A DNA stretch of 64,000 bases from DATAYA01 sp963754235 (GCA_963754235.1 CAVWFK010000008.1:124001-188000), one strand, 5' to 3'; numbered from the stretch's first letter, positions 1-9,379 are shown. The notes: generated by a model from the sequence alone, not told the origin. Numbers and translations: made by a program.

Positions 1-1
1 G

Positions 2-322
2 GCCCTGAACGCGCGCGGCGAGGCGCTGCGCGCGCGGCTGAACGCGCGTGCCCGCGCGCATGGCGCCAAGCTGCAGTTCACCGGCATCGGTTCGATGATG
101 ACGGTGCATTTCGCCGCCGGCCCGATCCGACGCGTGGAGGACCTCGCCGGCGCCGATCCTCGGCTGAAGGAGCTGTTTTTCTTCGATCTGCTCGCGTCCA
201 GCATCTGGCTGGCGCGGCGCGGGATGATCAACCTCTCGCTGCTGACCGGCGAGGCGGAGTGCGCGGCGCTGGAGGAAGCGGTCGAGGAGTTCCTGGCCAC
301 CCGGGCGGCCCTGCTGCGGTGA
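2..322 (+). CDS. Class III aminotransferase, C-terminal part (glutamate-1-semialdehyde aminomutase-like)
   Basis: The window opens inside this gene, so only about 106 C-terminal residues are visible and the PLP lysine lies outside. The tail has the pattern of class III pyridoxal-phosphate aminotransferases of the glutamate-1-semialdehyde 2,1-aminomutase type: a GIGSMMTVHF strand, then a segment ending ARRGMINLSLLTGE and a final amphipathic helix. The substrate cannot be told from this fragment. The stop codon overlaps the GTG start of the next gene (GTGA), so the two are probably co-transcribed and translationally coupled. Confidence 0.75.
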   Translation, partial: ALNARGEALRARLNARARAHGAKLQFTGIGSMMTVHFAAGPIRRVEDLAGADPRLKELFFFDLLASSIWLARRGMINLSLLTGEAECAALEEAVEEFLATRAALLR

Positions 323-804
323 GCGAGGCTGCACTCGGGTCGGTCGAGCGGGTGCGCGCGGCGCTGCGGGCGGCCGGGCACCCGGACACGATCACCGCCT
401 TTCCCGAGGGCACCCGCACCGCCGCTGATGCCGCCGCCGCGATCGGCTGCACGGTGGCGCAGATCGCCAAGTCGATCGTGTTCCGCGACGGCGATGCCCC
501 GGTGGTGGTGATCGCATCGGGGGCCAACCGGGTGGACCCGGCGCGTGCCGCTGCCCTGCTGGGGACCCGACTGCGCCGGGCCGATGCCGAGTTCGTCCGC
601 GCGGCGACCGGCTTCGCGATCGGCGGCGTGGCACCGGTCGGGTTCCTGCGCCCGCCGCGCATCCTCCTCGACCGCGACCTGCTGGCGCTCGACCCGATCT
701 GGGCAGCGGCGGGATCACCGAATCACGTGTTCCAAACCACCGCCGAGGCGCTGCTGCGGCTGACCGACGGGCAGGCGGCGGAATTGCGCGAGGCGGCCGG
801 ATAA
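319..804 (+). CDS. YbaK/EbsC-family aminoacyl-tRNA deacylase-like protein
   Basis: This 161-residue protein matches the YbaK/ProX editing-domain family, which hydrolyses mischarged aminoacyl-tRNA, usually Cys-tRNA(Pro) or Ala-tRNA(Pro). Visible family features are the early TAAD/IGC segment, the QIAKSIVFR strand carrying the conserved lysine, the VVVIASG strand and the GFAIGGVAPVG loop. I chose the GTG at 319, which overlaps the upstream stop, because an earlier in-frame start would put a proline/glycine-rich shadow of the previous gene in front of the domain. The exact tRNA specificity is unknown. Confidence 0.85.
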   Translation: MSEAALGSVERVRAALRAAGHPDTITAFPEGTRTAADAAAAIGCTVAQIAKSIVFRDGDAPVVVIASGANRVDPARAAALLGTRLRRADAEFVRAATGFAIGGVAPVGFLRPPRILLDRDLLALDPIWAAAGSPNHVFQTTAEALLRLTDGQAAELREAAG

Positions 805-941
805 CCGCCGGCATCCGGGCGCGGTTCACGTTTCCGCAAGACGGCCGGCGCATCCCGGCCCTGGCGAACCGGAAGGCGCGCGGGCGCGTAAAAACCATAC
901 ATCGGCAATGGTGCGATGCAGCAGGTCACCGCGAGGGCAGC

Positions 942-1418
942 ATGAAGGCCGGGCCGGACCATACGCTTCGCGTGGCACTTGCGACGTTGGCGACGCTCGG
1001 GCTGGTGGTGGCTGCGGTGGCCGGGACGGCCGCGGGCCTGGCGGCGGAGATGCGCCTTTCGCCGCGGCCCGGCGACATCGTGGCGTTCGACCCCGGCCGG
1101 GCGGTTCCCCTTGATCTGCACACCGCGGTGAGCGCGCGGCGCGTGCGGGGCGGCCGCTGCACGCTGGACACGGGTTTTCTCGCGGCGCGAGCAGGCAGTC
1201 TGATCGTGGAGCAAACCAGGCAGCCGGACGGGTTGGCGCGCGCGCACTGGGCGGGTGGGCCGACCGCCGCCGGTGCCGCCGATTGCGGCGATGACGCCGA
1301 GTTGCTGCTGCGGCCGCGCGCGATCGAGCAGCTCGCGATGGCGGCGGGCGGGTTCGGCGTGACGGGCAAAAGGATCGCTTTTGCCTCGCTCTTCCGCCAT
1401 CCGAACGGGATGCCCTGA
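942..1418 (+). CDS. Hypothetical protein with one N-terminal membrane segment
   Basis: I do not recognise this 158-residue protein. It starts with a short charged stretch and a single hydrophobic segment at about residues 10-33, which could be an uncleaved anchor or a signal peptide. The rest would then be periplasmic. Two cysteines (near residues 65 and 105) could form a disulfide. A GAGG-like ribosome site lies about 6 bases before the ATG. It lies between the YbaK-type gene and the RNA ligase-like gene on the same strand. Confidence 0.6.
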   Translation: MKAGPDHTLRVALATLATLGLVVAAVAGTAAGLAAEMRLSPRPGDIVAFDPGRAVPLDLHTAVSARRVRGGRCTLDTGFLAARAGSLIVEQTRQPDGLARAHWAGGPTAAGAADCGDDAELLLRPRAIEQLAMAAGGFGVTGKRIAFASLFRHPNGMP

Positions 1419-1445
1419 GCGGCGTCGATCTGCTACGCGGCATCG

Positions 1446-1946
1446 ATGCCGCTCGCGATCACGCTGCGGGTCGATGCGTCGTGTGCCGGCCGCGTCGCCA
1501 TGATGCAGGCCGCGATCGGCACCGCGCCCGACTACCCGCCTCACATCACCCTGGCGATGGTGCCGGACGAGGGCCTGGTCCCGGCGGCGCTGGCCGCCGC
1601 AGAGGCGCTTGCCGTCCGGCCACTGCTCTCCGTCAGCCTGTGTGCGATCGGCCGGTTTCCCGGCCCCGCCGACGCCCTGTTCCTGGCACCCGTCCCGACC
1701 GCGGCGCTGCTGGACATCCAAGCCGCCGCGATCGCGTTTCTGCCCGATTCGGCGCTTCACCCGCACTTTCGCGTCGGCGCCTGGATGCCGCACGTCACGT
1801 TGGCGAAGGAGATCGCCCAACCCGCCGCGGCGCTGCGGGCGCTCGACCTCGCGGCGCTGCCCATCGCAGGGCTGCTCGATCGGGTCGATGTGGTGCGTTT
1901 CCGGCCGGTGACGGTGCTCGCCAGTCGGCCGCTCGCGGGCGGCTGA
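1446..1946 (+). CDS. 2'-5' RNA ligase / cyclic phosphodiesterase superfamily protein
   Basis: This 166-residue protein carries the two HxTx motifs that define the 2H phosphoesterase family: PHITLAM near residue 32 and PHVTLAK near residue 115. Each supplies a histidine and a threonine to the active site, and the spacing of about 80 residues is normal. Family members open 2',3'-cyclic phosphates or join RNA 2'-5' in vitro; the cellular role is generally unclear. The gene follows the hypothetical membrane protein by 27 bases. Confidence 0.8.
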   Translation: MPLAITLRVDASCAGRVAMMQAAIGTAPDYPPHITLAMVPDEGLVPAALAAAEALAVRPLLSVSLCAIGRFPGPADALFLAPVPTAALLDIQAAAIAFLPDSALHPHFRVGAWMPHVTLAKEIAQPAAALRALDLAALPIAGLLDRVDVVRFRPVTVLASRPLAGG

Positions 1947-1958
1947 GGACGGCGATGC

Positions 1959-2804
1959 TCAGCAATGCGGCGACGGCGGCACCGACAGCTTTTCCAGCTT
2001 GCCGTTCATCACGAAGTCGCCGAAATCCATTCGCAAGTTGTCGGCGACGCCACCTTGCCAGTAGCGCATCCCCACCTCGTAATCCGGCATCAGCGCGCTC
2101 GGGTTGCGCCCGAAGAAGGCGACATGCACCTGCGCGCTGGGCTGTGGCGAAAGTGCCGCGAATCGGTCGGGCCTCGGCGCGTCCCAGGCTTCCGCGAGCA
2201 CGAAGGTGTCTTGCGCGCCGTCCGCGCCGGTGCCGTCGAACAGCGGCACGACGACGAAGCGCTGGCCCGCTTCGGCCGCGGCGATGATCATGGCGGTGTG
2301 GGTGGTGGGGAACAGCGTACCGGGAGGTAGCTTCATCGCCTTGGTCTGGGGGGCGGTGTAGTGGATCTCCCCGGCGCCGCCCAGTTGGGCGAGTGAAGCG
2401 GTGCCGTCCACCTCCGCCGTCACGGCGCCGTCCGTGGTCTGGCGGAGATGAAAATTCATCTGCCGCCCGTCCTTGGTCTCCCAGGTCGCGTAGTCGGAGA
2501 TGGTCTTGACGTCGGTGCCGTCGCTGTTCGTGAGCGTCATTTCCAGCCGCTGCTGGCTCGCCCAGGCGTGGCAGAGGTCATCGACCTTGTAGGTCATGGT
2601 GCCCAGCGCCGCGACCACGTTGCTGCCGCGGGCGCGCTCGAGGTGCAGCGCATACGCCGCGTCCTGGCCGGTGAGGTGGCCGGCGGCGGCTTCGATCGCG
2701 CTGGCCGGCGGCGGGGCGGAGCCGCCGGTGCCGACGGCTGCGGCCCGCGCGGCCGGCAGCGCGCAGAGCAGCAGGGTGGCCAGGACGGCGGGTTGCAGGC
2801 GCAT
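1959..2804 (-). CDS. eipB: EipB-family periplasmic cell-envelope integrity protein (DUF1849)
   Basis: This 281-residue protein has a signal peptide at residues 1-22 (MRLQPAVLATLLLCALPAARA) and the DUF1849 beta-barrel fold sequence. EipB, studied in Brucella, is a periplasmic protein needed for envelope integrity and has a conserved disulfide. Here one cysteine lies in DLCHAW and the other is the last residue (PPSPHC), matching that pair. I started at 2804, where the signal peptide begins; the longer open frame upstream is a shadow of the hdeD gene. It is convergent with the RNA ligase-like gene. Confidence 0.85.
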   Translation of the reverse strand: MRLQPAVLATLLLCALPAARAAAVGTGGSAPPPASAIEAAAGHLTGQDAAYALHLERARGSNVVAALGTMTYKVDDLCHAWASQQRLEMTLTNSDGTDVKTISDYATWETKDGRQMNFHLRQTTDGAVTAEVDGTASLAQLGGAGEIHYTAPQTKAMKLPPGTLFPTTHTAMIIAAAEAGQRFVVVPLFDGTGADGAQDTFVLAEAWDAPRPDRFAALSPQPSAQVHVAFFGRNPSALMPDYEVGMRYWQGGVADNLRMDFGDFVMNGKLEKLSVPPSPHC

Positions 2805-2887
2805 CGGCAATCTCTCCGGCGGGGCGGGGACCCGACATACGGCCGCCGGCAAGGATGCGCCAGTGCGGCCCGAGTGCGGCGGCCGGA

Positions 2888-3505
2888 TCAGGGCGCGCGG
2901 GTGACGTGACGGCTGCGCAGCCGCAAGCCGAGGACGAGCATCATCACGCCGAACACGATCGCGTAGCCGCCCAGCCACCAGGTCAGCACCACCGCGCCGG
3001 CGGCGGGGAACAGCCACAGCAGCACCCCCCAAACGATCGAGATGATGCCGGAGAACAGCATCCACCAGCGGCCATGGGTCGGGTGCAGGCCGAACGCGGC
3101 GGCGGTGAGGAATATGCCCGAGACGATCGCCCACACCGCGACCAGGACGACGAACACCAGCACCGCGAGGCCCGGGATCGCGAACGCCACCAGGCCGGCG
3201 AAGATGCCGACCACGCCTTCCAGCACCAGCAGGCCCCAGCGCTCGTGATGCGCGAGTGCCCGGATCGCGGCCACGATCGCGAACACGCCATCGACCAGCA
3301 TGTAGGCGGCGAACACGATCTCCAGCGCGCGCAGCGTCGCGAAGGTGGAAAACAGCGCGGCGAGGCCGAACAGGATCGCGATGATGCCGCGGATCTCGAG
3401 CGCCCACCAGTTGCGCGCCAATCCCCAGGTCATCGCGTCGATGCGCGGCAGGCCCGGGCGCCAGTCGCCGGGGGCCTGGCCGATGGGATCGCTGATGCCG
3501 CTCAT
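2888..3505 (-). CDS. HdeD/DUF308 family membrane protein
   Basis: This 205-residue protein has about six hydrophobic helices arranged as three similar pairs, each with a conserved tryptophan-glycine pattern (for example RNWWALEIRGIIAILFG and GRWWMLFSGIISIVWG). That layout is typical of HdeD and DUF308 inner-membrane proteins. HdeD in E. coli belongs to an acid-resistance island, but most alphaproteobacterial homologues are uncharacterised. It lies 83 bases upstream of eipB on the same strand and may be co-transcribed with it. Confidence 0.85.
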   Translation of the reverse strand: MSGISDPIGQAPGDWRPGLPRIDAMTWGLARNWWALEIRGIIAILFGLAALFSTFATLRALEIVFAAYMLVDGVFAIVAAIRALAHHERWGLLVLEGVVGIFAGLVAFAIPGLAVLVFVVLVAVWAIVSGIFLTAAAFGLHPTHGRWWMLFSGIISIVWGVLLWLFPAAGAVVLTWWLGGYAIVFGVMMLVLGLRLRSRHVTRAP

Positions 3506-3655
3506 CGATGGTCCTTCCGGATCGTTGGACGGGTGATCGTAGCCGCTATCGTGCCGCCGGTGAATTGCACCGCCGGTTCGGCCAGGGCAAATCGCGGGCA
3601 GCGGGCAGCGGCTAACGCCAGTCAGCGAAGTTCCTCAACGCGAGGCGCCGCGACG

Positions 3656-4264
3656 CTATGCTTCCGCCGCGGCGTAGTCGCCGGCGCCAACGGTGCCGGC
3701 GTCCGGCAGCTCGGTATCGTCGTAGAGTTCAGTGACGGGGATTTCGATGCCGACCTCGGGCATTCGGAGGATGTCGCCGGTGGTCAGGGTGGTAGCTGTC
3801 CACGGCTGGTTCCCAGCGGATCGTTGGAGGACAGTGAGGCCGATGCTGGCGTGCTCCAGGATGACGTAGCGGAGGATGGAGGCGACCGACGCGTATTCGC
3901 GAACCTTGACGATCCGGTCGGTCCGGCCGGAGGTTGGGCTGAGCACCTCGAACACCACCACTACGCCTTCCACGACGTGGGCGGTGCCCGGCGTCTTGGT
4001 GCAGGACACCAGGGCGTCCGGGTAGCGGACCGTGTCGCCGATGGTGGCGACGCCGGCGTCTTGGCCGAGCGGCCGGCATCCGGTGCCCTTCAGGCGGGCA
4101 TGGAGGGCACGGTGGATGTTGAGCGCTATGACATTGTGATTGACGGTTCCGCCGGTCATGGCGACCGGTTCGAAGCCGTCGAACTCGTAGCGCACGTCCT
4201 GGGCTTGGGCCCAGTCGAAGAACGCCTCGCGGGTCATGCGCGGCTTGCGGAGGGCGATGTTCAT
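3656..4264 (-). CDS. Uma2-family (DUF820) putative endonuclease, copy 1
   Basis: This 202-residue protein has the Uma2 layout, a PD-(D/E)XK-like fold: RYEFDGF near residue 25, RYPDALV near residue 96 carrying the acidic residue, a VVVFEV strand near residue 116 and a REY segment after it. I chose the start at MNIALRKP because the second Uma2 gene in this window (61355-61918) begins with the same eight residues; the two are clear paralogues at roughly 45 percent identity by eye. No cellular substrate is established for the family. Confidence 0.8.
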   Translation of the reverse strand: MNIALRKPRMTREAFFDWAQAQDVRYEFDGFEPVAMTGGTVNHNVIALNIHRALHARLKGTGCRPLGQDAGVATIGDTVRYPDALVSCTKTPGTAHVVEGVVVVFEVLSPTSGRTDRIVKVREYASVASILRYVILEHASIGLTVLQRSAGNQPWTATTLTTGDILRMPEVGIEIPVTELYDDTELPDAGTVGAGDYAAAEA

Positions 4265-4388
4265 GGCGGGAAGCCTACCATGCCGGCGCATGGTTTGTCC
4301 TCCTGCTGGGTGCAGCCGTGAAGCCGGGTCCGTACGGACCGGCCTGCTATGCCGTGCGAAAACACGGATGCCCACCTCGGCCGCAGCG

Positions 4389-6176
4389 CTACCCCTTCGC
4401 GGGTTTCGGCGGCGAGTCGAGTTTGAGCGACAACTCCTTCAGTCGCGCCGGCGACACCGGGGCGGGCGCGCCCATCATCAGATCCTCTCCCTGCTGGTTG
4501 AGCGGGAAGACGATCACCTCGCGGATGTTCGGCTCCTCGGCGAGCAGCATCACGATGCGGTCGATTCCCGGCGCCGAGCCGCCATGCGGCGGCGCGCCGT
4601 AGCGGAACGCGCTGAGCATTCCGCCGAATCGCGCCTCCACCTCCTCCGCCGGATAGCCGGCAATGGCGAAGGCGCGCACCATGATGTCGGGGCGGTGATT
4701 GCGGATGGCACCCGAGGAGAGTTCCACGCCATTGCAGACGATGTCGTACTGGAACGCCTTTATGCTCAGCGGGTCCTGCGAGTTCAGCGCCTCCAGCCCG
4801 CCTTGCGGCATCGAGAACGGGTTGTGGCTGAAATCGATCTGGCCGGTTTCCTCGTTGTGCTCGTACATCGGGTAGTCGGTCACCCAGCAGAAGCGGAACG
4901 CGCGCTTCTCGATCAAATCCAGCTCCTCGCCGAGCCGCGTGCGTACCGCGCCGGCGAATTTTCCCGCCGCCTCGGCCTTTCCCGCGGCGAAGAACACGGC
5001 ATCGCCCACTGTGAGGCCGCAGGACAGGCGGATCGCCTCGGCGCGCTCGGCCTCGAGGTTGCGCGCGATCGGCCCGCGCGGGCCGTCGGCGTCGAAGATG
5101 ACGTAGCCGAGGCCGCCCGCGCCCTCCGCCCGCGCCCAGTCGTTGAGCTTGTCGAAGAAGCTGCGCGCCTGCGACGCCGCCCCCGGCGCCGGGATCGCGC
5201 GCACCACGCCGCCCGCCGCCGCGATCTTCGCGAACAGGCCGAAGCCCGATCCGGCAAACATCCCCGTCGCGTCGGAAATCCGCAGCGGATTGCGGAGATC
5301 GGGCTTGTCGCTGCCGAACGCGAGCATCGCCTGCTCGTAGGGGATGCGCGGCCAGGGCAGGCCGCTCACCGCGCGCCCCTCGGCGAACTCCTCGAACACG
5401 CCGGCGAGCACCGGCTCGATCGCAGCGAACACGTCTTCCTGCTCGACAAAGCTCATTTCAAAATCGAGCTGATAGAACTCACCCGGCGAGCGGTCGGCGC
5501 GGCTCGCTTCGTCACGAAAGCAGGGCGCGATCTGGAAGTAGCGGTCGAAGCCGGCGACCATCAGCAATTGCTTGAACTGCTGCGGCGCCTGCGGCAGCGC
5601 ATAGAACTTGCCCGGATGCAGCCGCGCCGGAACCAGGAAGTCGCGCGCCCCTTCCGGGCTGGAGGCAGTGAGGATCGGGGTCTGAAACTCGGTAAAGCCC
5701 TGCGCGATCATCCGCCGGCGGATCGAGGCGATGATATTCGCGCGCAGCATCATGTTGCGATGCACGCGCTCGCGGCGGAGATCGAGGAAGCGGTATTTCA
5801 GCCGGAGCTCGTCCGGGAACTGCGCCTCGCCCGCGACCTGGATCGGCAGCACCTCGGCCGCCGATTGCACCACCAGGCGCTCGGCGCTGAGCTCGATCTC
5901 GCCGGTGGGCAGCCTGGGATTGGCGGTGCCGGCCTCGCGCATCACCACCTGGCCGGTGACGGTGACGACGCTCTCGGGCCGCACCGCATCGGCATCGGCG
6001 AAGGCGGCCGAGCCGGCAGCGAACACGATCTGGGTGATGCCAAAGTGGTCGCGCAGATCGATGAACAGCAGCCCACCGTGGTCGCGCTTGCTGTGGACCC
6101 AGCCCGACAGCCGCGCCTCGATCCCGGCGTCGGCAGCGCGCAGCGCGCCGCAAGTGTGGGTGCGATAGGCGTGCAT
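4389..6176 (-). CDS. aspS: Aspartyl-tRNA synthetase
   Basis: The 595-residue product charges tRNA(Asp) with aspartate in the cytoplasm. The N-terminal OB-fold anticodon-binding domain is seen as GWVHSKRDHGGLLFIDLRD. Class II motif 2 is FRDEASRADRSPGEFYQLDF and motif 3 is the GIDRIVMLL segment near the end. A long insertion between motifs 2 and 3 is the bacterial GAD domain. I chose the ATG at 6176 (MHAYRTHTCG), because upstream in-frame sequence overlaps the divergent rnd promoter region and has no family resemblance. Length is usual for bacterial AspRS. Confidence 0.97.
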   Translation of the reverse strand: MHAYRTHTCGALRAADAGIEARLSGWVHSKRDHGGLLFIDLRDHFGITQIVFAAGSAAFADADAVRPESVVTVTGQVVMREAGTANPRLPTGEIELSAERLVVQSAAEVLPIQVAGEAQFPDELRLKYRFLDLRRERVHRNMMLRANIIASIRRRMIAQGFTEFQTPILTASSPEGARDFLVPARLHPGKFYALPQAPQQFKQLLMVAGFDRYFQIAPCFRDEASRADRSPGEFYQLDFEMSFVEQEDVFAAIEPVLAGVFEEFAEGRAVSGLPWPRIPYEQAMLAFGSDKPDLRNPLRISDATGMFAGSGFGLFAKIAAAGGVVRAIPAPGAASQARSFFDKLNDWARAEGAGGLGYVIFDADGPRGPIARNLEAERAEAIRLSCGLTVGDAVFFAAGKAEAAGKFAGAVRTRLGEELDLIEKRAFRFCWVTDYPMYEHNEETGQIDFSHNPFSMPQGGLEALNSQDPLSIKAFQYDIVCNGVELSSGAIRNHRPDIMVRAFAIAGYPAEEVEARFGGMLSAFRYGAPPHGGSAPGIDRIVMLLAEEPNIREVIVFPLNQQGEDLMMGAPAPVSPARLKELSLKLDSPPKPAKG

Positions 6177-6258
6177 GAGCAGCTCGCGAAGGGGCGCGGC
6201 AGAAAGGCCGCGCCCCCTCCCCCTGTCAAGGCGCTGGGCGGCCGTGTAGAAGGCCGCC

Positions 6259-7488
6259 ATGCCCCGGAGTTCCCGGGCGGATTTCCCGCCCCCCGCGCTG
6301 ATCGACACCACCGACGCCCTCGACGCGCTGTGCCGCCGGCTACGGGCGGAGGACTTCGTCACCGTCGATACCGAGTTCATGCGCGAGCGCACCTACTATC
6401 CCGAACTTTGCGTGGTGCAGCTCGCGGGCGCGCAGGAGGTCGCGGTGATCGACGCCGAGGCCGAGGGGATCGAGCTGGCCCCCCTCGGCGCGCTGCTCGC
6501 CGACCCGGCGGTGCTGAAAGTGTTCCACGCGGCGCGGCAGGACAACGAGATCTTCCTCTATCGCTTCGGCCAGGTGCCGCAGCCGCTGTTCGACACCCAG
6601 GTGGCGGCGATGGTGGCGGGGTTCGGCGACCAGGCGGGGTACGACGCGCTGGTGGCGGCGCTGACCGGGGGCCAGATCGACAAGGCGTACCGCTTCAGCG
6701 ACTGGGCGGCGAGGCCGCTCTCGGCCGCCCAGATGGCATACGCGGCGGCGGATGTGACGCATCTCCGCGGCGTCTATGAGCGGCTGCGGGCGCGGCTGGA
6801 GCAGGACCGGCGGCTCGAATGGGTGGGCGAGGAGATGGCCGCGCTGGCCGATCCGGCGACCTATCGCCCCGATCCGGAGACGATCTGGGAGCGGCTGCGG
6901 CCACGCGGCGGCAACCGGCGGATGCTGGGCGTGCTGCGCGCCATCGCCGCCTGGCGCGAGCGCGAGGCGCAGCGCCTCGACATCCCCCGCCAGCGGGTGC
7001 TGCGCGACGAGGCGCTGCTGGAGATCGCGGCGACCGCGCCGGGCGACCCGGCCGGGCTTGCGCGGGCGCGCGGCGTCTCGAAGGGCTTCGCCGAGGGCCG
7101 CAGCGGGGCCGGGCTGCTGCAAGCGGTGGCGGCGGCGCTCGCTTTGCCCGAGGCGGCGCTGCCGGAGGCCGGGCGCGGGCGCGACGGCACGCGGCCCTCG
7201 CCGGCGCTGGTCGCATTGCTCAAGGTGCTGCTGGCGGCCAAGGGCGAGCGGCATCACGTGGCGCCGAAGCTGCTGGCATCGAGCGAGGACATCGAGCGGC
7301 TGGCGGCGGAGGACGCGCCCGAGATCCCGGCCCTGCATGGCTGGCGGCACACGGTGTTTGGCGATGACGCGCTGGCGCTGAAGCAGGGGCGGGTGGCACT
7401 GGCGGTCGATGGGCGGCGGGTGCGGCTGGTGCCGACGGGCGCGGGCGCCCCCGCGGCCGAGGCGGAGTTTGCCACCGCTGCCTGTTAG
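6259..7488 (+). CDS. rnd: Ribonuclease D
   Basis: This 409-residue enzyme is a 3'-5' exoribonuclease that trims stable RNA precursors. The DEDD exonuclease residues are visible: TVDTEFMRE (Exo I, D and E), FHAARQDNE (Exo II, D), and AQMAYAAADVTHL (Exo III, Y and D). A HRDC domain follows at roughly residues 215-295 (WEREAQ-type helices with IPRQRVLRDEAL). It is divergent from aspS with an 82-base gap that must hold both promoters. Confidence 0.95.
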   Translation: MPRSSRADFPPPALIDTTDALDALCRRLRAEDFVTVDTEFMRERTYYPELCVVQLAGAQEVAVIDAEAEGIELAPLGALLADPAVLKVFHAARQDNEIFLYRFGQVPQPLFDTQVAAMVAGFGDQAGYDALVAALTGGQIDKAYRFSDWAARPLSAAQMAYAAADVTHLRGVYERLRARLEQDRRLEWVGEEMAALADPATYRPDPETIWERLRPRGGNRRMLGVLRAIAAWREREAQRLDIPRQRVLRDEALLEIAATAPGDPAGLARARGVSKGFAEGRSGAGLLQAVAAALALPEAALPEAGRGRDGTRPSPALVALLKVLLAAKGERHHVAPKLLASSEDIERLAAEDAPEIPALHGWRHTVFGDDALALKQGRVALAVDGRRVRLVPTGAGAPAAEAEFATAAC

Positions 7489-7555
7489 CGGCGCGCGCTT
7501 GCACCCGGTGCAACCGGTTCCATTTTAGACGTTGAAGGTGCCAGGAGGTGCGCGG

Positions 7556-7972
7556 ATGGCGTCTGACGGCTCCGATGTGGCCAGCATCACGGCGGGCGGC
7601 GATACGGTATCGCTGCGCGACGAGGCGGTGCTGGTGCCGGGCGGCGCCGGCCATCTGATCCTGGCCGGAGTGTCGCCCCCGCCCGACATCGCGCCCGACA
7701 TCGCAGCGGCCGGCGGCAACACGTCACTGCACGGCGGCGGCTTCGATCTGGCGTTCGATGGCGGGTCGCTGGGTGCCGCGGCCGGCCTGGTATTCGCGCA
7801 CGGCTCGATCGGCGCCGCCGACCTGATCCCGCTGGCGACGATCCTGCCCGACGCTGCCGGCGCGCCGCCCCTGCCCGACCCGATGGCGGTCGGCGGGCTT
7901 TCGATGACACTGACGCTCACCGACAACACGCAGCTCCTGTTCACCACGATCGGCACCAATCCCAACGGTTGA
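7556..7972 (+). CDS. Hypothetical glycine/alanine-rich protein
   Basis: I do not recognise this 138-residue protein. A strong AGGAGG at 7543-7548 sits 7 bases before the ATG at 7556, which decides the start. The product is acidic and rich in Gly, Ala, Asp and Pro, with short strand-like repeats (GGDTVSL, GGNTSLHGG, GGSLGAA) recalling the beta-solenoid pattern of secreted proteins. It has no signal peptide and no cysteines. The IS630 element begins 183 bases downstream, so the gene sits at the edge of the insertion-sequence region. Confidence 0.6.
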   Translation: MASDGSDVASITAGGDTVSLRDEAVLVPGGAGHLILAGVSPPPDIAPDIAAAGGNTSLHGGGFDLAFDGGSLGAAAGLVFAHGSIGAADLIPLATILPDAAGAPPLPDPMAVGGLSMTLTLTDNTQLLFTTIGTNPNG

Positions 7973-8154
7973 ACCGAGCGGATCGCGCCAGTAACCCCCT
8001 CGCCAGAGCGTGGGTCATCACGCACCTGCCCTCGTCACCGCGAGTGCCCCAGAAGGAGCGGATCAAGGCTAGCCCGAGTTTCGCAACTCGCGATCGGGCA
8101 TCCTCTAATTATTACCCCCCATCCGCAGCGCCAAACTGTCAAAGATGGGTATAA

Positions 8155-9292
8155 TATACCCCTCCTCTCACGGAGCTTGGGGGTTCGATGCGCCAATGAA
8201 GTGAAATGCGCCAGTGATCAATGAGGCGATCTCGCTTCGATAACTGGCGATATTGTCGAAGAACCCGTCGATCGCGGCCTTGAAGTCGGTGAGGCAAGGA
8301 TAGTGCTGATTGTACAGCACAGCCTTCTTCAGCAACCACCACAGTCGCTCGATCAGGTTGAGGGTCGGCGCATAGGCCGGCAGGTAGACCAGCTCGATGC
8401 GGCAACCGTCCTCCGACAGATAGGCCTTGATCTCGGCCGAGTGGTTGTAGCGGGCGTTGTCCAGCACGACGCGGATCGCGGTCGCCGTCGGATGCCGCAC
8501 CCCCAGCTCCTGGAACAGCGCGATCATCTCGGCGCTGGTGATCTTGCCCGCCTCGCGGTACACCACCGTGCGGTCGGGCCAACGCAGCGCGCCGTTGATG
8601 TTGACGTTCACCCGCCCATGGTTGCTCTTCAGCTCCCGCGTCCGGCCCTTGCGGATCCAGCCATGGCTCGGATGCGCCGTGTACGACGGGTGCGTGGCAT
8701 CGACGAAATACAGCGGATGCTCGGCGTCCGCTTCGGCCATCAAAGGGGCGAGCGTCTGTTCCACGAACCGCTGCTGCGCCGCGGCATCCGCTTTCGCCGG
8801 GACGCTCTTCGGCATCTTGTAGACGAACCCGATCCGCTTCAGCAGCTTGGTCATGGCGTTCGGCGTGTATTCCACCTCGAATGTCCGCCGGACGAAGTCG
8901 CACACCGCCTTCGCCGTCATATAAAGGCGGCGCTCCAACTCCGTCGTCAGCGCATCAAGCTGCTCCGGGCTCAGCGCCGGCTCACTGCCCTCGTAGTTCA
9001 ACCGCTCGATCCCCACCACACCGGACGCCGCGTACAGCCGGCGGTGCTCGCGCACCGTCTCGGCGTCGATGAACAGCACCTCCGCCACCCGCTCCGCCGC
9101 CCAGCCGTCGTCCAGCAACAGCAACGCGTTCATCCGCCGGTGCACCGTGCTCGGCGTCTGGCGGCGCATCATCCGCAGCAGATGCGCCCGATCCAATGGG
9201 GTCAGAACCAATCCTGCCATGCCGCCAGCGAATCCGACCGCGTCGCGTCGGCGCAAGATAATTCCGCCGGGCTCTCGCGGATTCGGGGTATA
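8155..9292 (-). mobile_element. IS630-family insertion sequence, apparently intact
   Basis: The element is about 1.14 kb. Both ends read inward as TATACCCC (8155-8162, and the complement at 9285-9292), followed by imperfect inverted-repeat sequence. The outer TA at each end fits the TA target duplication of IS630/Tc1-mariner elements. The single transposase frame is uninterrupted. Confidence 0.8.
8168..9220 (-). CDS. IS630-family transposase
   Basis: This 350-residue DDE transposase carries an N-terminal helix-turn-helix region (DDGWAAERVAEVL followed by DAETVREHRRLY). The catalytic triad is visible as FVDATHPSYT, VVLDNARYNHS and NLIERLWW. The start is placed at MAGLVLTPLD; the in-frame extension upstream runs out of the element and is not used. 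No frameshift is needed, in contrast to the adjacent IS630 copy. Confidence 0.92.
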   Translation of the reverse strand: MAGLVLTPLDRAHLLRMMRRQTPSTVHRRMNALLLLDDGWAAERVAEVLFIDAETVREHRRLYAASGVVGIERLNYEGSEPALSPEQLDALTTELERRLYMTAKAVCDFVRRTFEVEYTPNAMTKLLKRIGFVYKMPKSVPAKADAAAQQRFVEQTLAPLMAEADAEHPLYFVDATHPSYTAHPSHGWIRKGRTRELKSNHGRVNVNINGALRWPDRTVVYREAGKITSAEMIALFQELGVRHPTATAIRVVLDNARYNHSAEIKAYLSEDGCRIELVYLPAYAPTLNLIERLWWLLKKAVLYNQHYPCLTDFKAAIDGFFDNIASYRSEIASLITGAFHFIGASNPQAP

Positions 9293-9379
9293 CCAGCCGC
9301 CGTTCGCGTTGACTCGGATGTGATTAGGAGCGGCTCGATGCGGTGAGATTCGCTGTCCGTGGAGAAGTCGGGGGCGGAG

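Noticed and set aside
723..1820. A 365-residue minus-strand open frame over several plus-strand genes
   Set aside because: It is arginine/glutamine-rich shadow sequence of the plus-strand hypothetical and RNA ligase-like genes, with no family resemblance and no ribosome site.
4236..6779. An 847-residue plus-strand open frame
   Set aside because: It is the antisense of aspS joined to an out-of-frame part of rnd. The composition is typical of a high-GC shadow.
8303..9346. A plus-strand open frame across the IS630 element
   Set aside because: It is the antisense of a clear DDE transposase and has no independent support.
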